DNA of 64,000 nucleotides, taken from assembly GCA_009667805.1 (NCBI GenBank), contig CM019064.1:113124328-113188327 (forward strand), read 5' to 3'. The position numbers were made by a program, and so were the translations under genes. Origin of the DNA: Leptobrachium leishanense. Its lineage: Eukaryota > Chordata > Amphibia > Anura > Megophryidae. Under the pieces are notes generated by a model. It saw nothing but the letters and a program-made list of their open reading frames with translations, was not told where the DNA came from and did no database searches. Below are positions 1 to 11,460 of the stretch, in pieces; the stretch's first letter is position 1, and every line of letters begins with the position of its first letter.

Positions 1-818
1 CTAGAAAGAATAAAGGATAAGGGATCCATGGAGACCTCCTTAGAGAATGTAGAGATGAGAACAGCTTGGACCTGCGACCAAAAGACTAGTATTTAAGGAT
101 TTTTTTATTCTTATTTTATGTTCCTAGGTGAATTGTGATGACTGCTTTACTTACCAAGGTTATAAGCAACAAAATGAATTGTAAATGCATCGAATTTAAG
201 ACCAGTGTTAATTTCCTATAAAGAAACAGATCTGTATTGAGCCTCTGGGTTTTGCAGATTGTTTGTGTTTAATTTGCCATGAACAATGAGCTTCCTAGCA
301 ACTCATTCATAAAACAGGAGTGGTTATTTGCTTATACTGTAGTACAAGAATAAAAGATTAGCTATTTGTGTGTTTATTCTCTTCACTACCAGGCAATTTG
401 CAATTTCCCATAAAATATCATGGAGTCAGGGGTTTTTCGGAAAATCAATTTTAATGAATTATACAGAAAAAATATACTGGAATATTCCCAATGTATTTTT
501 TTGCTGTAGTAGCCCAATTTGAAAGGCAGATGTCGCCAAATATTGACCAAAAAGTGCTATTGCTGCTGGAGCTTGGTGCTGCAGCAACTGAGGATTCTGG
601 TTTTAGGTCAAACTGTTTTAGCACCTCGGGTGTCATACCTGAGGAACAACAACCAGTGGAGCACAAAAAAAAAACTTTTTGCATTTCACTCTTATTAATA
701 GTACTTTCACTTTAGTGAAGAATTCAATCAAGTTAGAGATACTTATCTCCTCATATTATTAGTATTACACAGAACCCAAATACTTCCCTGTCTCCACAAA
801 CAGATTAAAGACAGACCT
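1..818. other. No gene recognised
   Basis: AT-rich sequence with short, unconvincing open frames only. I see no domain, exon with splice signals or RNA gene here. Confidence 0.4.
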
Positions 819-821
819 TTA

Positions 822-1669
822 GGCTGGTGTCAGACTAGCGCATTTTTAACGTGCGTTTAGGCTAGGGTCAGACTAACGCATTTTTCGCCTTGTCTGTGAA
901 AAAGTGCGTTCGAACGAATGGACGCATTTTTTTCACGGAATACGCGATAGCGGTCATACGATGCGCCTTTTCGTCCGTGATTTTGTACGGATCATCAATA
1001 AAACACTTTTTGTGTCTGGACGTTATGTTGGCCGGACATTAGCAGCGTCTGACGTCTCCCAATCACGCACACACGCCTCTAGCGGACGCAGCGCACTCTG
1101 TACGTCCGTACTAGCAGTTTGACATTCTAGAAAGAATGCGTTCGTTGGCCACTTGCGTTGCGCGGACGAACATTCGTGCGGCCGTACTTCGTATGTTCCC
1201 CGGCATTGGACGTCATTTGCTGCTAACACGGCCGTGATTTTGTGCGTCTAAACGCACGTTAAAACTGCTTTCGTCTGACCCTAGCCTAAGGCGCACTTAA
1301 TCACGGCCGCAGTAGCAGCAAATGACGCGCAATGACGGCCAATATAAGAAGAACGGTCGCACGAAAGTCTGGCCAGTGAAACGCAAGTGGAAAATGAACG
1401 CATTTTTTCGAGAATGCAGAACCGCTAGTACGGACATACAGAGTGCGCTGCGGCGGCGTGTATGCGTGATTAGGAGACGTCAGACGCTGCTCATGTCCGG
1501 CCAACATAACGTCCAGACACCCAAAGTTTCCTGGTTTGGATCCGTAACAAATCACGCACGAAAATGCGCATCGTATGACCGTTTTCGTGCATTCCGTGAA
1601 AAAATACGCCAATGCGTTCGGATGCACTTTGACGGTCGCTGCAAATAATGCGTTCATTTGACCCTAGCC
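822..1669. mobile_element. Head-to-head pair of GGC/GCC-ended MITEs forming a giant inverted repeat
   Basis: A 38-bp left-end fragment (822-859) is followed by a nearly complete minus-oriented MITE (860-1286, ends GGCTAGGGTCAGA and its complement) and then a plus-oriented copy (about 1290-1669) lacking its left terminus. The two copies are long inverted repeats of each other: 1010-1170 mirrors 1380-1530, and 1211-1246 mirrors 1290-1326. Flanking trinucleotides are TTA (819-821) and TAA (1287-1289, 1670-1672). No coding capacity is seen. Family assignment to PIF/Harbinger-like elements is inferred from the 3-bp TWA target preference seen at the better copies. Confidence 0.7.
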
Positions 1670-1861
1670 TAATATAGCGGATACCAGTTCATAAATAACT
1701 AGTTAATAATCCAATACCGATTCTTCTTTTTTTTTTGAGCCATAAAATTACATAAATGTTATATAGTGACCATAACAATATTTAACTCCCGGTGTGCACA
1801 TTGTCTGCCATTCACTTGCCAGTTGATCCCCAACTGATACTCAGACATCACTTCCTGCTTA

Positions 1862-2290
1862 GGCTAGGGTCAGAGTGGGGCAGTCGGAACGCGCGTGCAG
1901 GCGCACTAAATCACGGCGGCAGTAGCAGCACATAACGGCCAATGACGGCCAATATACGCAGTACGTGCGTACAAAAGTGCGCCGACACCACGCAACCGGC
2001 AAATGAACGCATTTTTCTCAGAACGTGAAACCGCTGCTACAGACGTACCGAGTGCGCTGCGGCCGCATAGCAGCGTGTGTGCGTGATTAGGAGACGTCAG
2101 ACGCTGCTAGTGTGCGGCCTACATAACGTTCAAACAGCCGGATTTCCCTAGAATTGCGTTGGTGAGTACCTGCGACTGTGCGACTGTGGTCGTCTGACCA
2201 CTTAAGCGTATTCCGTGAAAAAATGCGTGCGCACGCATCGACGTACATTTTGACGGTGGCCGCAGAAAATGCGCTCATCTGTCCCTAGCC
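1862..2290 (+). mobile_element. MITE, GGC/GCC-ended, TTA duplication
   Basis: The termini are GGCTAGGGTCAGAG on the left and the complement of GGCTAGGGACAGATGAGCGC on the right, flanked by identical TTA trinucleotides at 1859-1861 and 2291-2293. The interior matches the 1290-1669 copy. It is 429 bp, non-coding and CG-rich. The 3-bp TTA duplication fits the PIF/Harbinger group, but no transposase is present to confirm this. Confidence 0.75.
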
Positions 2291-2293
2291 TTA

Positions 2294-3180
2294 GCTGCCG
2301 TACAGCAACACACTTTAACAACAGCAACTGTAAAGTTCCTGCTAGGATTCCCACCTGCAAACAGCACACCTGTCAGGACCACACCTGCCCGTTCCTGTGT
2401 CATTCCATGAAAGTGGCAGCCCCATGAAAGGTGCTGCCCTTCTGCTGTGAACCAGCTAATAAACAGTTAATGCACATAACACACACACACACACACACAC
2501 CTCAAGTCACGTGATACACCCCTGTGGCTAATCAATAAAAGTTCCCTCCTACCTTCCCACAGTGCTTCATTGTTGTCTCCTGTTCCTATGAACAAGACCT
2601 GCAAATACCAAGCTCCAGAAACCTGCTTTCCCTATCCACTCATCGTGTTTCCCCCTGCTCCAAGACCCCGCAATACTGACTGTGCTCTCCCAGGAGCAAC
2701 TACCCTTCCCACGTGCTCTCCCAGGAGCAACGACCCTTCCCAACGTGCTCTCCCAGGAGCAACTACCCTTGTATCTGGACTCAAGGATTGCTATCCTCAT
2801 TACCCTCAGCCAACCTGTGAGGTTTCCAGTGTACCCTGTCCCACAGCCCTCCTGTGTTGTTCTCTTCTCCCACAAGTGTGTGCATCCCCGAGACCTGTAT
2901 AACGGCCTCATCACCTGAAAGGCAAGTACCTGCAAGGTATTAAACCTGACAACACCACACCTTCCACCCTCAAATACAACACCCATCTATTTTATTTATG
3001 TGGGGCCGCCACATATCCTCCAACACATGAGTTAAATATAATTTCCTAGTTATATCTAAGGGAAAATGTTTTCTCCTTATGTAACTGATACCGGATAGTT
3101 ATGGTGAAAGTTGCTTATTATGACTCTGAGATCTTCACCTGCCTGTGTGGGAGCTACTAAAAGAAATTCATACGCAGGAG
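2294..3180. other. Unclassified repeat with (AC)n and a short tandem array
   Basis: Holds a (CA)n run at about 2479-2501 and an AATAAA at 2533. A tandem array of about 32 bp per unit, nearly three copies, lies at about 2686-2770 with unit core TGCTCTCCCAGGAGCAAC. Open frames across it are a by-product of this composition. I do not recognise a gene or element family. Confidence 0.45.
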
Positions 3181-3184
3181 GGCT

Positions 3185-3380
3185 GCAGAATCTGTCCCTA
3201 AATTTTCAGGACCCTGGACCGGTACTGAAGCTGTTTAAACAATTTGGGTTACATTTTTGTCATATAAGGGAGTATAGATTCTCATAGTTATTGTACATGT
3301 ATGTAGTATTGCTTTTTGGCCAACAGGGGGAGCATTCTGTCAAATAAGCTTACTAAAGAACTAATCCTGTAAATGAATGG
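3185..3380 (+). repeat. Dispersed repeat, related to 26600-26780
   Basis: The stretch with a GGCCAACAGG core followed by CAAATAAGCTTACT also occurs, diverged, at about 26600-26780 in the same orientation. Both copies carry TTATTGTACATGTA upstream. It is a low-copy dispersed repeat of unknown class. Confidence 0.55.
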
Positions 3381-3419
3381 AGAAAATTTACCAATTAATT
3401 TTTACACTGCTTGGTACCC

Positions 3420-4427
3420 ATAAGGGTCTATTCACTAAGCTCCGAATTTGCCACCAAACAGTGATTTTCACCATTTGGTGCAACTTTGGGGCAGTTTGTC
3501 TATTTACACTAAAAGGCGAAACTCTGGAGAAGGGAAAATTCTAGGTCAAAATAGCCAAATTGGAAAGTGAGATAAATGGTAGAAATTTCGCTTCCTCAGC
3601 AGTTCTCCAGAGTTTCACCTTTTACTGAATACACCTGGCAAATTGACGGCGAAATACGTTGCAGTTTGGCGACACTGAAATTGTCCCATAGAGCAGTAAT
3701 GGTTTGTCAATTCACAGAACGCTGAACTGCACCGAGGTGTCGCTGAAATGACTAGATTCAGTGATTCAGTTTGTCAGGTTTAAACCGGTGAATTCCCATA
3801 AGATTCAACGCAAACCGTAATATCATAAATATTTTTTTTCCATTTTTCAGCAAAAAGCCTTTATTTTTTGAACACCTTTTTTTTGTATTTTTTTTTGCCA
3901 AAATTTTCTTTTCCAACTTTTTAAATCTCGCTCCTGTACTTCCAGCACATGTCGTATATATTGATCTCATGGCAGACTTTATATCGGAGGTTATAAGAAT
4001 TGAAGTAACAACCTTATCAGCAATACATATGATGTTCCAGATGTGATTGGAATCAATGCAGAATCACATTAAATCGCTCATTCTTTTATAACCTCAATCA
4101 AGTCAATTATTCAAGAAGATCCCAGAAAGGACATAAACATTCTTTTAGTACATAAACCAAGATATATAAACCTTTTAGGTATTCTTATCAATTGAATTAT
4201 ATCAAACACCGCTCATTCCCAGTCCATAATGCAGTAAATGTATTTTATTGCAACAACAAAGTATATATATTTTTATTCAAACCGTAACAAGTATTTGAAT
4301 ATATGCACTGTATCATGGATCAGAGCTTACACATTTCAAATATATTTTTCTCAGTATTCGATTTGTTTATCCATATCTCAATATCTATCCCACTTGGAAG
4401 TTATAACAAAGGAGACAATAGCACTAA
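3420..4427. other. Unclassified repeats, no gene
   Basis: Contains an internal inverted pair (GGCGAAACTCTGGAGAA near 3522 and its complement near 3603) and text resembling 7800-8300, 27360-27780 and 45840-46040 (phrases such as CCATAGAG and GAATCCCAT). These look like relics of one non-coding repeat family. No gene is recognised. Confidence 0.4.
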
Positions 4428-4431
4428 TTAA

Positions 4432-5675
4432 CCCCTTCACTGCGGAGGACGCGCTCAGCGCATCCACCCGCAGGTAATGTTCCTTGCGGAGGACGCGCTG
4501 AGCGTGTCCTCCCTTTGGGGTCAGCGATCGGCCGGGATCCGGCCGATCGCTGTGCCCCCCGGTGCGGGCTGACATCCTCTGTCAGCCCAGCACCCGGAAC
4601 CGCCGCTGGCCTAATTAGATGTCATTGCGGCGGCGCGATGACATCTAATTCAGGCGCCCCCCCCCCCGCATGTGCGGAGGAGGCGCCTGAAAGGGAGGGG
4701 GGGGAGGTCCTTTGGACCTCTCTCCCTCCCGATCGCCGGCGTTGCGGGGGTTAATCCAGGCACGGTTTGGAAGGGCACAGCCTGCCCTTCCTAACGGTAC
4801 CTGGAATTAACCCCATGGGGGCTGGATCACGAATCGGCGCTGAAAAGCGCCGGTTCGTGATCCTTTCCCGGAGCTGGCCGACATCTTGGATGTCGGCCAA
4901 CCTTCCGGGAATGCCCCCTGAGGACTGGCGTCATCGTGCATTGCACGATGATGCCAGTCCTGGAGTTAACCCCTAACTGCCACCAATGGTGGAGATGGGG
5001 GGTTCCAATAAACCCCTATCATCTCCCGATCCGTGACAGGGGTTAATGTTTGATATTGTTGGATCGGCCAGAGCATGGCCATTCCAACGATACCAAACAT
5101 GAGTATGAAAAAAGTTTTTAAAAAAAATAAAAAAATAAAAATATTTAATTTTTTTTTTTTTTTTAAAAAAAGTGTTTATTTTTTTTTTTTTTAGTTCTTT
5201 TTTTTTTTTTTGTTCGTTAATGCAGCAATATTGTTCCCATTTCAATTAATGTGAACAATGATGCTGCACTAACGATTTTTGTATGCGGTGCGTTTGTTAA
5301 AAATTGCGCAATTTTCCCCAATACAAAATGTAACGAGACCCCCATCTCTAATTTTTTTAACAAGCGCACCCCATACAAAATATAACCGCAATTGCTCGCA
5401 TGTTAAAATGTGGAAAAAAAAAAAAACACTTTGCACGTTGTAAATTATTAAATTCATATTTTATTGCAGTTTTTGTTATAATATACAGACAGGTCATGAC
5501 GTATACATATAATAATGACCTACTATGAATCTGCCGAGTCTGACGGAAAGAACGATATATAATATGTCTGGGTCATATACTAAAATAAGCCTTCAAAACG
5601 CGTTTAAACAAGATGAGCGAAATCGGTAAAAATGACCTCAGCACAGAGGTGGGAAAAGCCTCAGCAGCGAAAGGG
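4432..5675 (+). mobile_element. Non-autonomous TTAA-flanked, hairpin-rich element (piggyBac- or Kolobok-like)
   Basis: It is bounded by TTAA at 4428-4431 and 5676-5679. The left end reads CCCCTTCACTGCGGAGGACG and the right end mirrors it (GCAGCGAAAGGG). Much of the 1.24-kb body is a series of consecutive palindromes: GATCACGAATCGGCGC (about 4825-4862), TGGCCGACATC (about 4877-4901), GACTGGCGTCATCGTGCA (about 4924-4960) and a GTTCCCAT...GTGAAC hairpin near 5233. No transposase is present. A sister copy lies at 18137-19317. Superfamily assignment rests on TTAA and the CCC start only. Confidence 0.7.
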
Positions 5676-5896
5676 TTAACCTCTACCAACTCGTATAGAA
5701 GTTTAATTATGAAAACAGACAATTGACTTTATCAGCGATCTAGAGAACAGCGCCACCAGCATGCGATTATAATCTACTGATATAGTATATAATGCAATGG
5801 CTGTTTTGATCTCTGGAGATCGGTCGCTGTTTGAGTATGGATAGTGAGATATGTAGTGTCTGAGCGTCTGGGAGTATCAGAGAATTGGTGCTTTGA

Positions 5897-6141
5897 GGCT
5901 GGGTTCACACCTGAGCGTATTTCATATCCCCTTTTTTTCCCCCCAGCATTTGAACCCAGCGTCCATACGCGTGTTTACGATAACGAAAAGCGCAAACGCC
6001 GAAAACAGAACGTTCGCGTCTATGGCCGCGAACGCACTGTAATACGCCCCAAAGGAGCTCCTGTACTTCTTTGGGTGTAGGGCGTTTTACAGCACGTTCC
6101 TGTAGGAACACGCTGTAAAATGCCCAGGTGTGAACGGGGCC
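5897..6141 (+). mobile_element. MITE, GGC/GCC-ended, TGA duplication
   Basis: The ends are GGCTGGGTTCACACCTGAGC and the complement of GGCCCCGTTCACACCTGGGC, flanked by TGA at 5894-5896 and 6142-6144. It is 245 bp and non-coding. The terminal GTTCACAC motif is shared with the elements at 47553 and 57481, so these form one subfamily. Confidence 0.75.
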
Positions 6142-6529
6142 TGAATGAGTATCCAGTGAAGGCACATTAATCAAATAAGACCTGAGAGTGCATGAGGGTC
6201 TCCCGTGTTTCAGAGTTGAGCCCCCCCAAAGAGTTGAGTGGGTGGCCCTCATGTCTGTTAGATTGTCCGAGTGATAGAGTGTCCCACCTCGCTTGTGCTG
6301 TATCTTTCACGCCTCTCTCATCTTGTCCCAATCACAAATTCTTGTGAAATAAAATAAGCAATAGATTTGATTTCACGAATTATCTTGCTTGCCGCGTGAG
6401 GGCAGTATGATATAACAAGAAATTTAGAGATATGAAATACATCTATTTATACTGATTTAATTTTTTTTATTCTTGACCCCCTATGTCTTGTTATATTTAA
6501 TAAATTAAACTTTTTATTTTTTGGTTTGG

Positions 6530-7432
6530 AGGGGTTTAGTTAAATAGTACCTAGGCAGTCATCTAAAAATAATGAGCATAAGGCTAGGGTCAGACGAGCG
6601 TGATTTCTACGGACTGTACGTCCGTGCACACGGACGTACGGAAGACACAGTAGTGGCCACACAGTCCGTTTTTTTCACTGACGTTAAATTTTTGACGGAT
6701 GTAGGAGAGAAAATAAAATAAAAAGCAAAACCATTTTGTCCGTGAAAAATGCTGGACGTATAAATGGAGTCCGTCTGACCACGTTCCATCACTCACACAC
6801 AAAGCTATGCAGACGTTGCGGACGCAGCGCACTTTGTGCGGCAGTTCTAGCGGTTGTACGTTCTTGCCTGCCTTGCGTCCGTGGGCCGCGGCCGTTGTGC
6901 GTCCGCAGTTCAGTGCAGACGTACTTCGTGTAACGGGCTCCGATGGGCTTCCTGTCATGCTATCACGGACGTACTTTTAGGCGCAATCACGGACGTGAAC
7001 ACTACGCTCGTCTGACACGGGCCTAAAACAGTCAGAATGAGCTCAGCGCACATGGGTGAACTGGCTCAGTAGTGAAGGGGTCAAAAAGCAAAAACATGTA
7101 AAAATTGGGTATTTCTATTCTCGGGACAAAATTGTGAAACTATTTAACTGGGGTCTTTTTTGGTGGTTGTAGATTTTGGAGATTAAATTACGAAAGTGTG
7201 TTTTTAGCATTTTTTCATATTTCATTTTTTTTTATAGTAAATTATTCGATATGATGGAAATAATGGTATTTTTAGGAAGTCCATTTAATAGCGGGAAAAA
7301 CGGTGTATAATATGTGTGGGTTGAATAAACGAGTAAGAGGAAATTTTGACCTAAACCGTAACAGCGCAGAAATGTAAACAGCAGCGAGCACTAAAGGACG
7401 GATTTGTGTAAAACCGCCCGGTCACTAAGGGG
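6530..7432. mobile_element. 3' part of a TTAA-ended element, interrupted by a MITE
   Basis: Sequence from about 6540-6581 plus 7024-7432 is collinear with 45240-45674 and ends in the same TTAA (7433-7436), preceded by the phrase CGGTCACTAAGGGG. Its left part is missing or unrecognisable. A 442-bp MITE sits inside it. No coding capacity is seen. Confidence 0.6.
6582..7023 (+). mobile_element. MITE, GGC/GCC-ended, TAA duplication with an empty site in the window
   Basis: The left terminus GGCTAGGGTCAGACGAGCGT pairs with the right terminus (complement GGCCCGTGTCAGACGAGCGT). TAA flanks both sides (6579-6581, 7024-7026). The related TTAA element near 45270-45290 reads GAGCATAAAATGG without an insertion, so the exact boundaries and 3-bp duplication can be read directly. 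Confidence 0.85.
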
Positions 7433-8796
7433 TTAATGAGCTGTGTCATCCACGTGCAAGCTTTATAGCAATAAAGATGGGTGAAGCGCCAATCAGAAAA
7501 CGTGTTTAAACCACTTGCTATGTGCTATAAATGGAGGTTTCTCTATGTACCTAATAAAATGGATCAAACACAATTACACAGCACAGCCAGTGGTGTATTT
7601 TGGCCTAGGCCTAGGGCGGCACTTTCCAGGGGGCGACGGCCCGCACTGGGTGGCCCCACCCCTAAATTTTTGTTTAATTTTTTTTTTACTTTTGCAAAGT
7701 ATTTTACCAGGAAGGATGCATTGAGATTTCACTAATTTTCAAGTATGTCCTGGGTAGGCAAGGCCTAGGCTTTCACTTTCCAGGGTGCAGCAAAAAACCT
7801 CACCACTAAATGGGTTACTCAGAGCACCAAATGACGCCAACATTTTGGTGTTCTGTAGTTCCCTGCACTTCAGCGAATAAAATTTCCCCACCCTGCAGTG
7901 AATTCACCGTTCACCGCAGGGTCCCCAAAGTGCATGGAGTTGGCCGCTGAATGCTGCCACCGCAATCCCGTGGCCTGCTGTTTTCAAAAGAACTACTGAA
8001 CGAAAATGTCTGGAATTTACATATAAGATCTTATGATTGATAATAAGTTCTGCTACAGAAAAGAGAAAAACTGCTACTAAAAAAGGGGGAAATTTTGCCC
8101 AAAAAAATCAGAAAAATTACTAAAGGGTACTAAAAAAAAAAAAAAAATTTTTTTTACTGCAGATTAAAATAATAAATGGTTTATTAGATATTGCATAAAA
8201 AGGGGAATATTTTTAACATTGAAACCTATGGGGTTCGCCTGAATAAACCTGCTGATTGAAACCACCGAACATCAGGGCATTTCACTGCTATTTCTCTGCT
8301 GCTTGGTGTTCTCTGAATAGATTAACCATTACTTCTCTATGGGGATTTGCACTGCCTTCAAACAGCACCGTACTTGCTGGCAGTTCGCCAAACTTGTGTG
8401 TGAGCATATCACAGAGCAGTGATGTACTTAGGGGAGTGGCAGAAGGCGGGCCGCCCCAGGTACCAGTGATTATTGGGGTGTCATTAGGGGTACTAGGAAG
8501 TGCCACTGTCACTGTCAGCTTTGAGCTGTGTTCTCAAACAATGAGCAGCGGAGCAGGGCGTTTGCATACGGAATAAAAATCCATAGCTCCTCCCCTGCCC
8601 CGCAGCAGCTCTAGTAGAGGGGAGGGGGATATGATTTGTGTGCAGAGAGAGATGACAGTAAACGGCAGGTAAGGGGGGGGGGTTTATCAGCAGAATATGA
8701 AGCCCTGTCTGCTTACTGCTGTTTAAAGTGGACCTTTCCTTAACCAGCACTGCAGTGATAGAAATTTGTAATTGAGCTGCCTGGCTCCTGGTGAGG

Positions 8797-8892
8797 CTGC
8801 GTGCGTGCAGGTCACGCGGTCCGGCCAGTCAAGTGGTACTGAGTCTCAGTACCACCTGACTGGCTGAACCACGTGACCCACACGCACGCAAC
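8797..8892. repeat. Imperfect palindrome, arms of about 45 bp
   Basis: The run TGCGTGCGTG...GGTCACGCGGT...AGTCAAGTGGTACTGAG is followed by its complement, ending CACGCACGCA. The loop is very short. It lies inside the hAT-like element and could extrude a cruciform or form an RNA hairpin. Confidence 0.75.
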
Positions 8893-9129
8893 TGCCCGTT
8901 AACAGACTCTCTATTCTGGACTGTACACCCACCGGGAAGGGAATCAAAGCCACGGTGCACCCTCTGGCAGTGGCACCCCACTGCTGACAAGATGGCTACA
9001 AGCTAAGGCACAGCCGCGATCCTCACGTGGCCTGGAGGGACCTCCTGCTGAGTCCGTACACAGTTCCTGCGGACTCTGCACACAGCCCTACACGGACGGA
9101 GGCCGGTAAATCTAGAATAAATAATTGCT

Positions 9130-9493
9130 GTGTGCTCATATACACTCGGTTTGCTGTGAGTTTTATTGCAGCGGATTCTGATGCACTCATACACACCGCA
9201 CATTGCATTGTTGGGAGTTTTATTGCTGTGGATTCTGATACGCTGACACACACCACACATTGCATTGCTGGAATTTTTATTGCTGTGGATTCTGTGATAC
9301 ACACTGCATATTACTGTGAGTTTTATTGCCCTGGAGCTCTGGGATACGCTCATACACACCGCGCATTACTGTGAGTTTTATTGCTGTGCAGTTCTGTGAT
9401 ATGCTCATACACAGTGCCCATTTCTGTGGGTTTTATTGCTGTGCAGCTCTGTTTCGCTCATATGCAGTGGACGTTTCTGTGGGTTTTATTGTT
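9130..9493 (+). repeat. Degenerate minisatellite, about 55-60 bp unit
   Basis: Roughly six to seven units share the core GAGTTTTATTGCTGTGGATTC and a CTCATACACAC segment. Units differ by point changes and small length changes. It is internal to the hAT-like element and non-coding. Confidence 0.65.
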
Positions 9494-10243
9494 CAACCAA
9501 TTAGAGCGGCTGTGATCCAGTTTATTTGACATGAGTGGCTGTTCTTTGTAAAAATGCTTGAATGTAAACCTCGTAATTTTATTTATCTCAATAGATACAT
9601 TTGAAATGGTATACAAAATATACAAGTAGGCACTTGGTATCCACTTTCAATATAAAGAGAGGAAAAGGCGGAGCTTAAAGTGGAAGGGTGGGGATTAACC
9701 AGGAAGAGGTGTGCCCTTGACAGGAAGGGGTGCCTCAAATTTAAATTGGGGGGTGCACGAGTTTAGTCAGGCATAGGGCAGCACAAAACCTAAATACACC
9801 ACTGAGCACAGCGCTTCTAGACCTTAGTCCGCAAGAAAGCAGAGAAAACATGTTACATGTCCATAAATGCACTGATCTTCATCTCAAAGACTTCTTTAAG
9901 ATGTTGGCAATGGAACCAATACTATAAAAAAGAAGAAAAATAACCAAGGGGTACAAGGGCACCTGAAGAAAAAGCGTAAAAAGACCCTAAGAGCTGTTTC
10001 CCCCAGAGCCGGTAGAGGGCTCTGTAATATGTGAGTTTGAGACCAACGAATCAATAATTCCACATCAGAACTGACATACTGCACAATCCTATTTTTCTTC
10101 TTTTTTATAGTATTGGTTCCATTGCCAACATCTTAAAGAAGTCTTCGAGATGAAGATCAGTGTATTTGTGGACATGTAACATGTTTTCTCTGCTTTCTTG
10201 TGGACTAAGGTCTATAAGCGCTGTGCAATGGTGTTTGATCCAC

Positions 10244-10810
10244 ATGCAAGCATTGCCTCCCTTTTTTAATTAAGGGGACACAGGGAATATCTCTTCCTGC
10301 AATGCAGAAATTAGACATGAGGCAGGCCTTAGAGAGATGCCATGTGCAACCCTGACTCTCACCAGATAAAACATTTCAGAAAAGCAGTTTGCTTGTTCAG
10401 AATACACACACACTCTAGAAGACACTTGGGTGTACATTGGTGCATATATAATGGAGTAAAGACCTGTAAATATCTGATGCATATTCTATCTGTTCTGGGA
10501 AAGAAAATGGACGCCGGCGTGATTGCTGTGATTGACTGCAAAGGATTTGCAACCAAGTATTAAGAAGGGAAAGTTTGATTTATGATTATTATTCTGTCCC
10601 ATTACTTTTGGTCCCTTAACAAGTGGGAGGCACATCTGCAAACTGCTGTAAGTCCTACACCGTTCACCTGAGTTGGATGTACATACCCTCAAATTAAAGC
10701 TGACAGTCTGCAGTTAAAGCATTGTTTGTTTCATTCCAGCTCCATTGTGGTGGTGTATAGAGCCAAAGATGTTAGAATTGTGTCGATGTCCTAATATTTC
10801 TGGACCTGAC
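10244..10810. other. No gene recognised
   Basis: Only short open frames occur, without family resemblance. I see nothing structured here. Confidence 0.4.
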
Positions 10811-11159
10811 TGTACTTGTGCTAACATTAGCGCTCACCTGTGTGAGCGTTAACGTTAGCCCAAGTAGTTTACACATATCACAATCCAAAGGCTAATGGGT
10901 GAAGTATCTTGCGCTTTTCAGCGCGAGGTTACTGTACTTTGCGCTCCCTATACTTAACATGGGGAGCACAAAGTGTTAATCAGCGTTAGGATTACAAAGT
11001 CCTAACGCTGATTAACATCCTGCCGCAGTTAACAAAAAGTTAACCAGAGCCAGGACTTGGAGTTAACAGATTCCGCTTCTGCAGAATCTGTTAGCACCAT
11101 CCAGAAACCCCCCCAAATTTAAAAAAAAATAGATACTCACCACCTGTCCCCACAGTGAG
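10810..11159. repeat. Left half of a hairpin-rich repeat split by the hAT element
   Basis: Consecutive inverted repeats occur here: GCGCTCACCTGTGTGAGCG near 10830, TCAGCGTTAGGATTACAAAG near 10980 with its complement, and AACAGATTCCGC...GAATCTGTT near 11066. It probably continues at 24249-24620, where the palindrome CGGATCTCGCAAGGCGAGATCC lies. Wording such as TTAACATGGGGAGC is shared with about 27170-27200. Class unknown. Confidence 0.5.
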
Positions 11160-11279
11160 TAGTGATGGGCCGAACACCCCGTGTTCGGTTCGCATTCGAA
11201 CACGAACATTTCAAAAAGTTCGAATTCGAACTCCATGCAAGTCAATGGGACTCGAACGTTCAATTTTTAGAGTGCCCTC

Positions 11280-11460
11280 CAAGAGGGCATATATGCAAGA
11301 TATTTGCCATAAAAGGTGTATGGGGTTCCGGGTAGGGCCCTGGGGGCCAGGAAACAAGGAAAAAAAGTTTTAAAAAAAAGTTTCTAAAAGGAACATTTTT
11401 TTTTTTTTTTTTTTTTTTCCCCATGAAATAAAGGTTAAGAATAAAAATGAGAAATTCCTT
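11280..11460 (-). repeat. hAT subterminal region, also present reversed at 28 kb
   Basis: The stretch with GGGCATATATGCAAGATAT and a GGGGTTCCGGGTAGGGCCCTGG phrase recurs in inverse orientation at about 28035-28130. It marks the subterminal part of this hAT family. A long T tract lies at about 11397-11418. Confidence 0.6.

Larger units (their letters stand above)
7588..9804 (+). mobile_element. Non-autonomous hAT-like element, 8-bp duplication
   Basis: It begins CAGTGGTGTATTTTGG and ends with the complement of CAGTGGTGTATTTAGG. Perfect 8-bp flanks AGCACAGC lie at 7580-7587 and 9805-9812. The body of 2.2 kb has no transposase. It holds a strong palindrome (about 8797-8892) and a degenerate minisatellite (about 9130-9493). 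The 8-bp duplication and CAGTG ends are typical of hAT. Confidence 0.8.
7558..10243. repeat. Long inverted repeat with a hAT-like element in its left arm
   Basis: The right arm at about 10097-10243 is the complement of 9805-9935, continued by 7558-7579 once the hAT-like insertion 7588-9804 is removed. Arms are about 150 bp (for example GTTGGCAATGGAACCAATAC at 9903 and its complement near 10111). The spacer is about 160 bp. It resembles a fold-back element. No gene is seen. Confidence 0.7.
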
